Positions 15,670-22,251 of a DNA stretch of 22,533 nucleotides are shown here, in pieces. The notes below the pieces were generated by a model. That model was not told where the DNA came from and searched no databases. It saw only the letters and a program-made list of their open reading frames with translations. Numbering within the stretch: position 1 is the first letter of the stretch; the number at the start of each line of letters is the position of its first letter. The translations under genes were made by a program, and so were the position numbers. Source of the DNA: CAYSIX01 sp964431205 (GTDB lineage: Bacteria > Planctomycetota > Phycisphaerae > Phycisphaerales > Phycisphaeraceae); assembly GCA_964431205.1 (NCBI GenBank), contig CAYSIX010000040.1:1-22533 (forward strand), in the 5' to 3' direction.

Positions 15670-16086
15670 TTACCCGTACCCCAACGCCGCCAGGTCGTCC
15701 TCGTCCAGACCGAAGTGGTGCCCGATCTCGTGCAGCACCGTGATCCGCACCTGCTCGGCCAGCTCCCGCCGCCGCCGCGGCAGGTCCCGCCCCGTCCACG
15801 ACCGCGTCACCAGACGGATGACCGGCCCGCGGAACAGCATCATTCGGTCCGGCATCGCCGCCGTCGACGTCACGCTCCGCTCGGTCAACGGGATCCCCCA
15901 GTGCAGCCCGCACAGCTCCGTCGTCTCGCGGTCCAGGCCCATCTCCTCCAGCAGCAGGTCGCTCGGCTCGTCCTCCACGATCAGCGGCACCCGCTCCAGC
16001 AGCTCGTGCAACTGCTCGGGCAGGTCCGCCATGATCCGGTCCAGCGTCCGGTCGAACAACTCCCGCTGCGCGTCGCTCACCGCCAT
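15670..16086 (-). CDS. Zincin-like metallopeptidase family protein (DUF1025 type)
   Basis: 138 residues. The C-terminus carries HEIGHHFGLDEDDL (His119, Glu120, His123, and an acidic third position near 128-130), the HExxHxxGxxxxD zinc motif of the small metallopeptidase family once called DUF1025. Upstream, PDRMMLFRGPVIRL and the helix ELAEQVRITVLHE fit that family, as does the length. It is presumably a cytoplasmic zinc hydrolase; its substrate is unknown. GAGGAG lies about 7 nt before the ATG, so the start is secure. It is divergent from rlmN, with 127 nt between the start codons. Confidence 0.9.
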   Translation of the reverse strand: MAVSDAQRELFDRTLDRIMADLPEQLHELLERVPLIVEDEPSDLLLEEMGLDRETTELCGLHWGIPLTERSVTSTAAMPDRMMLFRGPVIRLVTRSWTGRDLPRRRRELAEQVRITVLHEIGHHFGLDEDDLAALGYG

Positions 16087-16108
16087 CGATCACTCCTCAC
16101 CGGGCGCC

Positions 16109-16161
16109 GCTGCCACGGCCGCTTGCGCCGGTGCGCGGGTGCTACGGCCGATTGCGAGCGT
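16109..16161. repeat. Two decayed copies of the CACGGTCGCAAGCGACCGTG repeat in the rlmN upstream region
   Basis: Segments 16109-16132 and 16138-16161, 29 nt apart, each match the reverse complement of the 5302-5334 repeat over about 24 nt, with several mismatches. The stems are largely lost. They lie between the two divergent start codons. Confidence 0.5.
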
Positions 16162-16201
16162 CCTGGCCTTTCGTGCGGCCCGCGCACCTTCGGCCGGGCG
16201 C

Positions 16202-16207
16202 TACAAT
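16202..16207 (+). promoter_or_regulatory. Putative -10 hexamer of rlmN
   Basis: TACAAT (5 of 6 to consensus) with a 6-nt gap (AGCCGC) to the ATG and no Shine-Dalgarno. This implies a leaderless rlmN mRNA. Confidence 0.5.
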
Positions 16208-16213
16208 AGCCGC

Positions 16214-17404
16214 ATGGCCCCGCCCGCTCACCTGTTCGACCTCGACCCCCCCGCCCTTCAGCAGCTCGTGCAAGGCCTGGGCATGCCGCGGTTCCGCGCT
16301 GAGCAGGTCCTTCAGTGGGTGTACGAGCGCGGCGTCGCCGACCCCGCCGAGATGACCAACCTCGCCAAGCGCGACCGCGCCGCGCTGGCCGAGCACCTCC
16401 GGTTCACCCGCGGCCACGTCCTGCGCCACCAGACCGCGACCGATGGCACCGAGAAGCTCCTGCTCGCCTGGGCCCCCGACGATCACGCCCACGCCCCGAC
16501 CGACGCCGGCCACCACGCCGCTGGCGAGTCCGACGCCCCGCTCGCTATCGCCCCCACCGGCCCCGAAGCCTGGCCCCAGACCGAGTGCGTCATGATCCCC
16601 GCCGCCTCCCGCGACAGCGGCGCCCAGCGGCGCACGGCCTGCATCTCCAGCCAGGTCGGCTGCCCCGTCGGATGCCGGTTCTGCGCCTCCGGCCTCGGCG
16701 GCCTCGAGGCCAACCTCACCGCCGGCCAGATCGTCGAGCAGGCCTGGGCCCTGGCCCGCGTCACCGGCCAGCGCATCAGCCACGTCGTCTTCATGGGCAT
16801 GGGCGAACCCCTGGCCAACCTCGCCCACGTCTCCCGCGCCATCCGCTCCCTCATGGCCCCGTGGGGCATGGGCATCTCAGGCCGACGCATCACCGTCAGC
16901 ACCGTCGGCCTGCCCGCCCAGATCCGCCGCCTCGCCGACCAGCAGCTCCCCCTCACCCTCGCCATCAGCCTCCACGCCCCCGACGACGACCTGCGCCGCC
17001 GCCTCATCCCCTGGGCCGACCGCGTCTCAATCGACCAGCTCGTCGACGCCGGACGCTACTACTTCGACCGCACACGACGCGAGGTCACCCTCGAGTACAT
17101 CCTGCTCGGCCGCGTCAACGACCGGCCGGAGCACGCCCGCCGCCTCGCCGCCGTCGCCAAACGCCTGCGCGCCAACGTCAACCTCATCCGATACAACCAG
17201 GTCGCCGACCTGCCGTTCACTCGCCCCGATGATGGCGACGTGCTCGCCTTCCAGCGCACGCTCCGCACCGCGGGCGTCAACGCCCACATCCGCGCCAGCC
17301 GCGGCCGCGACATCGCCGCCGCCTGCGGCCAGCTCCGACACGAAACGCGCCGCGACGCGGCGCCGGCCACCCTGACCGAGACCGTCTCCCTGCGCGTCTT
17401 CTGA
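16214..17404 (+). CDS. rlmN: 23S rRNA (adenine-2503-C2)-methyltransferase RlmN (radical SAM)
   Basis: 396 residues. Radical SAM enzyme that methylates C2 of A2503 in 23S rRNA and A37 in some tRNAs, in the cytoplasm. The N-terminal accessory domain (residues 1-85) contains GMPRFRAEQVLQWVYERG. The 4Fe-4S motif is C150-x3-C154-x2-C157 (GCPVGCRFCAS). The two mechanistic cysteines are also present: C143 in RTACISSQVGC, and C371 in AACGQLR. VFMGMGEPLAN and TVSTVGLP are the expected SAM-domain blocks, followed by SLHAPDDDLRRRLIP and the GRVNDRPEHA region. An unusual His/Ala/Asp-rich insert of about 30 residues (88-118) separates the two domains. The ATG at 16214 is preceded only by TACAAT. Confidence 0.97.
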   Translation: MAPPAHLFDLDPPALQQLVQGLGMPRFRAEQVLQWVYERGVADPAEMTNLAKRDRAALAEHLRFTRGHVLRHQTATDGTEKLLLAWAPDDHAHAPTDAGHHAAGESDAPLAIAPTGPEAWPQTECVMIPAASRDSGAQRRTACISSQVGCPVGCRFCASGLGGLEANLTAGQIVEQAWALARVTGQRISHVVFMGMGEPLANLAHVSRAIRSLMAPWGMGISGRRITVSTVGLPAQIRRLADQQLPLTLAISLHAPDDDLRRRLIPWADRVSIDQLVDAGRYYFDRTRREVTLEYILLGRVNDRPEHARRLAAVAKRLRANVNLIRYNQVADLPFTRPDDGDVLAFQRTLRTAGVNAHIRASRGRDIAAACGQLRHETRRDAAPATLTETVSLRVF

Positions 17405-17533
17405 CCCGACCCCGCCCCGCCGACGAAGGGGGCACGTCCGCTCATTTGACGGCCGCGCCGTTTCCCCCCTCTTCCTCCGGGAGAGGGCCGAACGACACTG
17501 ACGCCCACCACGCATCCTCCCCCTCTCCCCCCG

Positions 17534-17633
17534 NNNNNNNNNNNNNNNNNNNNNNNNNNNNNNNNNNNNNNNNNNNNNNNNNNNNNNNNNNNNNNNNNNN
17601 NNNNNNNNNNNNNNNNNNNNNNNNNNNNNNNNN
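17534..17633. other. Assembly gap (100 N) inside the 66-bp array
   Basis: One hundred N, a conventional unknown-length placeholder. The 12 nt before the gap (CCTCTCCCCCCG) equal the 12 nt after it, so the array continues in phase across it and the real missing length should be a multiple of 66 minus 12. Confidence 0.97.
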
Positions 17634-17896
17634 CCTCTCCCCCCGGGAGAGGGTCGGGGTGAGGGCCGAACGACACTGACGCCCGCCATGCATCCTCCCC
17701 CTCTCCCTCCGGGAGAGGGTCGGGGAGAGGGCCGAACGACACTGACGCCCACCACGCATCCTCCCCCTCTCCCCCCGGGAGAGGGTCGGGGTGAGGGCCG
17801 AACGACACTGACGCCCGCCATGCATCCTCCCCCTCTCCCTCCGGGAGAGGGTCGGGGAGAGGGCCGAACGACACTGACGCCCACCACGCATCCTCC

Positions 17897-17958
17897 CCCT
17901 CTCCCCCCGGGAGAGGGTCGGGGTGAGGGCCGAACGACACTGACGTCCGCCACGCCGT
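17897..17958. repeat. Left 62-nt direct repeat bracketing the DUF559 gene
   Basis: This is the end of the tandem array: palindrome, GAACGACACTGACG, then GTCCGCCACGCCGT. It is identical to 18558-18619 at 61 of 62 positions (T versus C near 17946). The shared CCACGCCGT ending is not part of the internal array units. Confidence 0.9.
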
Positions 17959-18030
17959 TGAACATCCCAGCCTTGACGGTGTCCGCCGCCCGACGCTCTG
18001 CTACCATACCGGCCCATCACGAGGTTACCT

Positions 18031-18468
18031 ATGCCGCATCGGTCTAACCCGTACACCGATCCGTCGGGAACCACGCGGGCTCGCCGCCTCCGCCGCGACA
18101 TGCCCGTCCCCGAGCGCCGACTCTGGAGCCGTCTGCGGGCGCGTCGCTGCGGCGGACTGAAGTTTCGCCGCCAAGTACCTGTCGGGCGGTACCTCGTCGA
18201 TTTCCTCTGCGAGGAGGCGCGCCTCGTCGTTGAGCTCGACGGCATGAGCCATAGCGGATGCGCCGAGGCCGACGCACAACGCACCGAGCACCTTCAAGCG
18301 CGCGGCCTGTGCGTGCTGCGCGTCACCAACGACGATGTGTTACGCGATCCGGCGGCCGTGGCCGAGCACATTCTCCACACGGCGCGTTCACTCGGGGCCG
18401 GCCAGACGAAAGTCGCGGAAGGCTTCACGCCGACCCGTCCGCCACGGCAATCGGACGTCTTACGTTGA
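18031..18468 (+). CDS. DUF559 (Vsr/PD-(D/E)XK-like) endonuclease-domain protein
   Basis: 145 residues. Residues 22-118 match the DUF559 pattern: PVPERRLWSRLRARRCGGLKF, then RRQVPVGRYLVDFLC, then RLVVELDGMSH, then DAQRTEHLQARGLCVLRVTNDDVL. Candidate metal ligands of the PD-(D/E)XK fold are D57 (VDF), E68 and D70 (VELD), with H74 following. The family is related to very-short-patch-repair nucleases; most members have no tested activity. GAGG at 18021-18024 lies 6 nt before the ATG. The gene is bracketed by near-identical 62-nt direct repeats (17897-17958 and 18558-18619) and by palindromes on both sides, with no other gene inside. Residues after about 120 are a hydrophilic tail. It may act on, or be moved with, the repeats. 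Confidence 0.9.
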   Translation: MPHRSNPYTDPSGTTRARRLRRDMPVPERRLWSRLRARRCGGLKFRRQVPVGRYLVDFLCEEARLVVELDGMSHSGCAEADAQRTEHLQARGLCVLRVTNDDVLRDPAAVAEHILHTARSLGAGQTKVAEGFTPTRPPRQSDVLR

Positions 18469-18470
18469 CC

Positions 18471-18504
18471 GCCCTCACCCCAGCCCTCTCCCGGGGGGAG
18501 AGGG
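18471..18504 (-). repeat. Inverted copy of the palindrome unit
   Basis: This is the reverse complement of the 34-nt core at 18558-18591 apart from a two-base swap (CAGC for CGAC). It starts 3 nt after the DUF559 stop codon, so it lies at the 3' end of that transcript, where the 9-bp stem could act as a terminator or RNA-stability hairpin. Confidence 0.85.
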
Positions 18505-18557
18505 TGCCGACCCCACACGTGTTTGTACTGGTTCGACAAGCGAACCGCCCTACTTCT

Positions 18558-18619
18558 CCCTCTCCCCCCGGGAGAGGGTCGGGGTGAGGGCCGAACGACA
18601 CTGACGCCCGCCACGCCGT
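18558..18619 (+). repeat. Right 62-nt direct repeat bracketing the DUF559 gene
   Basis: A single copy of the palindrome unit with the GCCACGCCGT ending, 61/62 identical to 17897-17958. With the inverted copy at 18471-18504 it forms a head-to-head pair separated by 53 nt. That spacer contains a short stem (GGTTCG-ACAAG-CGAACC) and the palindrome ACACGTGT. Confidence 0.9.
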
Positions 18620-18769
18620 CAGCGACCCGTGCCCCGCCGGCACCGGCTCGCCGTCCATCCGATCCATCGCCGATCCTCCCGCCCCGACCAGCACGCGCAG
18701 ACACTCCCGGAAGCATCGGCCAGACGCGGCCGAGGGTTCAGTTGAGCCGGGGGGATGCATCACGACGAG
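18620..18769. other. Non-coding stretch between the repeat pair and the lipoprotein gene
   Basis: I see no gene. A minus-strand frame is open through it and into the repeats, but it shows no family resemblance and runs directly into the spurious repeat-encoded peptide. Confidence 0.5.
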
Positions 18770-19528
18770 TCAATGATCCAAGGCGTGCGAATCCGAGCCT
18801 CCCATCTGCTCCAGCCGCTCGCGCAGGTACTCACCCGTTGGCACCACGGTCCCGTCAGGCAGGCGGATGCGGTATGGCTCACCGGTCTGAGACGATCGGG
18901 TCGCCACCTCATCGATGAACTGCTCGGCGGTTTCGATCTCGCCTGCCTTCCACCGCCACTTGCTGCGCAGGTGGTCGGCCGCATCTTCTGCGCTGTGCTC
19001 GTCACCGTTACGGATAAACACGGCGTCCTCCATCGCGGCGATGATGGCGATCAGACGCTCGATCTTCCCGGTCTCCGACAGCTCGACACTGCCGGCTTCG
19101 GAGATGACGAAGGTGGCCGAGTCTTCGCCGATCAGGACGTTGTCAAGCTTCGTCAGTGACAGCTCGTATTCCGCCTCGCCCACACGGAATCCTTCCGAGT
19201 GACCCGGCGTGAATGACACGGGGCCGAGCAGCCCCTCCCCGCCCTCATGCGCCAGCGACGCCATGACCTGCCCGCGGGTGACGTCGTCGATGGTCAGCCG
19301 GAGCGGCGGGTCGGAACCGGGCACCGTGGCTGTGGATCGCTGGCGGAGCGTGATCTGCACCGGCAGATCGGCGATCGCGGGCTGGGGCGTAGGCGCCGGC
19401 TCGGCCGACTCCGGCGCACGCGAGCAGCCGACGAGGGCAAGCATCACTGCCACGAGCAACTGCCGAACGGCAGGTCGCCTGCGGAGCGTGTGCAGCTTCG
19501 CCAGAAGGCGACGATTTCGAACCGGCAT
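18770..19528 (-). CDS. DUF5329-domain lipoprotein
   Basis: 252 residues from the ATG at 19528, with AGGAG 6 nt upstream; an in-frame ATG at 19534 abuts that site and is less likely. The N-terminus is basic (many Arg), then a hydrophobic stretch QLLVAVMLALVGC with the lipobox Cys at 35, so it is a predicted lipoprotein; the Ser after Cys favours the outer membrane by the usual rule. A Pro/Ala linker follows, then a beta-rich domain (about 60-155). The C-terminal block GKIERLIAIIAAMEDAVFIR, NGDEHSAEDAADHLRSKW, TAEQFIDEVATRSSQTGEPY and GEYLRERL (about 155-245) is the DUF5329 pattern. Function is unknown. Confidence 0.88.
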   Translation of the reverse strand: MPVRNRRLLAKLHTLRRRPAVRQLLVAVMLALVGCSRAPESAEPAPTPQPAIADLPVQITLRQRSTATVPGSDPPLRLTIDDVTRGQVMASLAHEGGEGLLGPVSFTPGHSEGFRVGEAEYELSLTKLDNVLIGEDSATFVISEAGSVELSETGKIERLIAIIAAMEDAVFIRNGDEHSAEDAADHLRSKWRWKAGEIETAEQFIDEVATRSSQTGEPYRIRLPDGTVVPTGEYLRERLEQMGGSDSHALDH

Positions 19529-19543
19529 CAACATCTCCTGACG

Positions 19544-19549
19544 ATTGTA
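19544..19549 (-). promoter_or_regulatory. Putative -10 hexamer of the DUF5329 lipoprotein gene
   Basis: TACAAT on the minus strand, 15 nt before the ATG at 19528. The expected start of transcription falls on or next to the AGGAG site, so the leader would be very short or the hexamer is not used. No clear -35. Confidence 0.3.
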
Positions 19550-19925
19550 CATGCGGTTTGACGCAGACCGTCTGCAGCGCGCGCACGGGTGCCGCCACTG
19601 CACGACACGTCATGGCGTAAGGCCACGGCGGCGAAGGGAAGACAAGGCGTGTGGACACAAGGATTTGGGGAACGGATTCACAAGGCGTGTCGCCAGCGCG
19701 CGCACGCAAGCGACCGGGCGGCCAAGGGTGAAGACGTCGAGCGTGCAAAGTTCGAGGTGCAAGCTTGAAAACCTGGAAATCTGGACAACTGGAAGGCTGG
19801 AACGGGTCGTCGACGGCGTCACTGACTTCGTCACGCCATCATGGCATGACTCGGTCACCTGGCACCCTGCCCACTCGGCCACTGGACCACTGGTCCGGTT
19901 TGGACGAGCGCGCGGGGCAAAGCAG

Positions 19926-19955
19926 ACCAGTTTCCGGACCAGTTCGATACCAGTT
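19926..19955. repeat. Three ACCAGTT direct repeats spaced 11-12 nt
   Basis: Identical heptamers start at 19926, 19938 and 19949, about one DNA turn apart. This spacing is typical of iterated protein-binding sites, but no binding protein is encoded next to it. Confidence 0.55.
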
Positions 19956-20052
19956 GCGGACCGACGAGCGGGTGGCCGGGTGCGTGCGGCGTCAGGAAGC
20001 GACGCGGCTTGGCCGCGGTTGGGGAACAACGGCGTGGGGCGCGGAGGCGGTG

Positions 20053-22242
20053 TCAGTGGAGATCGGGGTGTGGGGCGGTGAGGGTGACGGCCTGTTCCAG
20101 CACCTCGACGCGGATGGGGGGCAGGGCGTCGATGAAGCGTCGGCCATACGGTTTCGAGAGGATGCGGGAGTCGAGGACGGCGACGCGGCCGGTGTCGGAA
20201 CGGCTGCGGATGAGCCGGCCGAAGCCCTGCTTGAACTTGAGGACGGCCTCGGGCAGGGAGTACTCGGCGAAGGGGTTGCCGCCGCGGGCGCGGATGCGTT
20301 GGAGGCGGGCCTCGGTGAGCGGCCGGTCGGGGACGGCGAAGGGCAGGCGGGTGATGATGACGTTGCGCAGGGCGTCGCCGGGCACGTCGACGCCCTGCCA
20401 GAAGGTGTCGGTGCCGAGCAGGACGCTGCGGCGGTCGTCGCGGAAGCGAGCGAGCAGCTCGGATCGTTGGGCGCCGTCGCCCTGGACGAGCAGGGGCATG
20501 CCGCGCTGGGCCAGGCGTGGGCGGAGCCAGTCGGCGAGGCGGCGCAGCGCGGCGTAGCTGGTCAGCAGGACGAACGCGCCGCCGTCGGTCTCGTCGAGCT
20601 GGTGGAGGACGGCGGGCGCGAGGCGGTCGAAGTAGGCGGCGGCCTGGGGCTCGGGCAGGGCGGCGTCGATCACGAGCGTGGCCTGGGTTTGGTAGTCGAA
20701 GGGCGAGCCGAGCAGGAGGGTGCTGGCGTCGTGGCAGCCGAGGCGTTGAATGAGGTGGGCGAAGCCGGGATGGGGATCCGGGGGATCCCGGCGAAGGCCG
20801 GTCGAAGACTCGCGGCCATCCCGCGGCGTCTGGAAAGATCCCGGCGAAGGCCGGTCACTGCGCTCCCGGCCATCACCGGGCGTCCTGGTCCCGTGTCCGA
20901 GGTCAGAGCGCGTCGCGGCGGTGGCGAGCGTGGCGGAGGTGAGGATGACGGCCAGCGGTTCGTCGCGTGCGGTCTTCGCCTCGAAGAGGCGCTGGCGCAG
21001 CAGCGGGCCGACCTCGATCGGCGAGCAGGCCAGCTCGACGCGCGGCGAGCGACGGGTGCGGTCCACGTCGAGCCAGTACACGCTGTCGGGCACGGTCTGG
21101 TCGATCAGGGCGGTGACGGCGCCGCCGATGATCTCGGCGCGTTCGGCGTAGCCGCGCAGCTCGAGGCGGTCGTCCTCCTCGTCCAGGTGATCGACCAGGC
21201 GGCGGAGGCGGATCGCCAGCTCGCGCAGCGCGGGGCTGAGCGGGTTGTCGACCGGGCGCGGCTCGTCGATGCGCCCGTTGCTTCTGCCGTACTGCTCCTG
21301 CCAGGTCATGAGGTTGTCGAAGAACGCGTCGGAGGCGTGGCGGGCGTTCTCGACGGCCTCGACGGCGTCGTTGATCAGGCGGGCGTCGGCCTTGGGCGCG
21401 AGCGTGACGAGCAGGCCCTTGCGCCCGCGGGTGTGATGCAGGCGCGACAGCAGGTAGAACGCCTGGTATCGCGTGACCGAGAGGCCGAAGTGCTCGCCCG
21501 CCACGGCCTCGACCGTGTGCGCCTCGTCGAGCACGACGGCGTCGTAAGCCGGCAGGATGCCGTGGCCGGCCTCGCGCAGGGCCAGGTCCGCGAAGAACAG
21601 GGCGTGGTTGACCACGAGCAGGTCGGCGTGCTGCATGCGCCGGCGGGCGTTCTGGTAGAAGCACTTCTTGTACGTGGGGCAGCGGCGGCCGAGGCAGTCC
21701 TCCGCGTCGCTCTGCACGTCGCGCCAGACAGCGGGCGCGGGCAGTTGCGGGAGCGTGGCGAGCGAGCCGTCGTCGGTCGCCTCGGACCAGTCGAGGATCG
21801 CTTCGAGCGCCCGGAAGCTGGCCGAGTCGTCGAAGAGCTGGGCCTGCCGTTCCCAGGCGCGGGTCATGCGGCGGAGCGAGAGGTAGTTGCCCCGGCCCTT
21901 GGCGAGCACGGCGGAGAACTCGTCGGGGACGACGGCCCGGAGCAGCGGGATGTCCTTGTGGATCAGTTGTTCCTGCAGGGCGATCGTGTGGGTGGAGAGG
22001 ACGACGCGTCGGCGTCGGTCGCGGTCGTCGGTCGCGACGACGTGCTCGATGGCGGGCAGGAGGTAGGCGAAGGACTTGCCGATGCCGGTGCCGGCCTCGA
22101 CGGCGAGGGTGCCGCCGCGGCGGAGGGTGTCGCGGACGGCGGCGGCCATCTCGAGCTGCTGCGGCCGGTGCTCGAAGCGGTCGCCGAGGCGGCGGGCGAT
22201 CGGGCCGGTCGAGCCGAGGATGTCCAGCGCGTCGAGCGGCAT
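20053..22242 (-). CDS. dinG: DinG/XPD-family superfamily-2 ATP-dependent DNA helicase
   Basis: 729 residues from the ATG at 22242. DinG-type 5'-3' helicases unwind damaged or structured DNA, including R-loops. Motifs: Walker A AGTGIGKS (50-57), STHTIALQEQL, KGRGNYLSLRR (115-125), a cysteine cluster C183-x4-C188-x5-C194, VNHALF, Walker B LDEAH (239-243), TSATL (about 431), GTDTFWQGVDVPGD and QGFGRLIRSRSDTG. The cluster spacing equals that of E. coli DinG, but the first Fe-S ligand (Cys120 there) is Ser122 here. Between TSATL and FAHLIQRLG an insert of about 50 residues is encoded by two tandem copies of a roughly 53-bp repeat. TATGAT lies 9 nt before the ATG and no Shine-Dalgarno is seen. The symbol is by family; it could be a DinG paralogue. 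Confidence 0.93.
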   Translation of the reverse strand: MPLDALDILGSTGPIARRLGDRFEHRPQQLEMAAAVRDTLRRGGTLAVEAGTGIGKSFAYLLPAIEHVVATDDRDRRRRVVLSTHTIALQEQLIHKDIPLLRAVVPDEFSAVLAKGRGNYLSLRRMTRAWERQAQLFDDSASFRALEAILDWSEATDDGSLATLPQLPAPAVWRDVQSDAEDCLGRRCPTYKKCFYQNARRRMQHADLLVVNHALFFADLALREAGHGILPAYDAVVLDEAHTVEAVAGEHFGLSVTRYQAFYLLSRLHHTRGRKGLLVTLAPKADARLINDAVEAVENARHASDAFFDNLMTWQEQYGRSNGRIDEPRPVDNPLSPALRELAIRLRRLVDHLDEEDDRLELRGYAERAEIIGGAVTALIDQTVPDSVYWLDVDRTRRSPRVELACSPIEVGPLLRQRLFEAKTARDEPLAVILTSATLATAATRSDLGHGTRTPGDGRERSDRPSPGSFQTPRDGRESSTGLRRDPPDPHPGFAHLIQRLGCHDASTLLLGSPFDYQTQATLVIDAALPEPQAAAYFDRLAPAVLHQLDETDGGAFVLLTSYAALRRLADWLRPRLAQRGMPLLVQGDGAQRSELLARFRDDRRSVLLGTDTFWQGVDVPGDALRNVIITRLPFAVPDRPLTEARLQRIRARGGNPFAEYSLPEAVLKFKQGFGRLIRSRSDTGRVAVLDSRILSKPYGRRFIDALPPIRVEVLEQAVTLTAPHPDLH
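20784..20889. repeat. Two tandem ~53-bp palindromic repeats inserted within the helicase gene
   Basis: GATCCCGGCGAAGGCCGGTC occurs identically at 20784-20803 and 20837-20856. The rest of each unit (CGGCCATC, CGGCGTC or GGGCGTC) also aligns with changes. Just left, CCGGGAT (20765) pairs with ATCCCGG (20785). The copies are in different reading frames, yet the helicase frame stays open. It resembles the ATCCCGGCGAA-type dispersed repeats common in bacterial genomes. Confidence 0.85.
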
Positions 22243-22251
22243 CGGTGGGGC

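Larger units (their letters stand above)
17466..17958. repeat. 66-bp tandem array of palindrome units, two alternating variants, with internal gap
   Basis: The word GCCGAACGACACTGACG recurs at 17487, 17665, 17731, 17797, 17863 and 17929, exactly 66 nt apart right of the gap. Each unit has a 9-bp stem, CCCTCTCCC/GGGAGAGGG with a 3-nt centre (17765-17785 for example). Variant A reads CCACCACGC, a CCC centre and GGGGTGAGG. Variant B reads CCGCCATGC, a CTC-type centre and GGGGAGAGG. The order right of the gap is B, A, B, A, and copies of each variant are identical. The left end (17466-17486) is a shortened unit. Every frame stays open because 66 is a multiple of 3, giving spurious 22-residue repeat ORFs on both strands. 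There are no spacers and no leader, so it is not CRISPR. Confidence 0.95.
19529..20052. other. 524-nt non-coding region, AT-richer, with short repeats
   Basis: It lies between the helicase stop and the lipoprotein start. No ORF here looks real. It contains ACAAGGCGTGT twice (near 19643 and 19682), several CTGG words (19780-19800), a perfect 13-nt palindrome GGACCACTGGTCC (19884-19896), and three ACCAGTT copies at 19926, 19938 and 19949. The base composition is less GC-rich than the neighbouring genes. Confidence 0.6.

Noticed and set aside
13654..16209. 851-residue plus-strand ORF
   Set aside because: It is Arg/His/Pro/Gln-rich and lies antisense to the hydrolase and metallopeptidase genes, both of which have family motifs and normal composition.
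17487..17958. CRISPR array
   Set aside because: Units are contiguous 66-bp copies with no unique spacers, no leader and no cas genes.
17027..18007. Long minus-strand ORF with 22-residue repeats (and the plus-strand equivalent at 17688-18047)
   Set aside because: It arises because the 66-bp repeat is a multiple of three and has no stops in several frames on both strands. It overlaps rlmN antisense and spans the N gap, and the peptides are products of a palindromic repeat.
18294..18716. Minus-strand ORF over the inverted repeat pair
   Set aside because: Most of it is repeat-encoded or antisense to DUF559; the remaining N-terminal part has no recognisable family.
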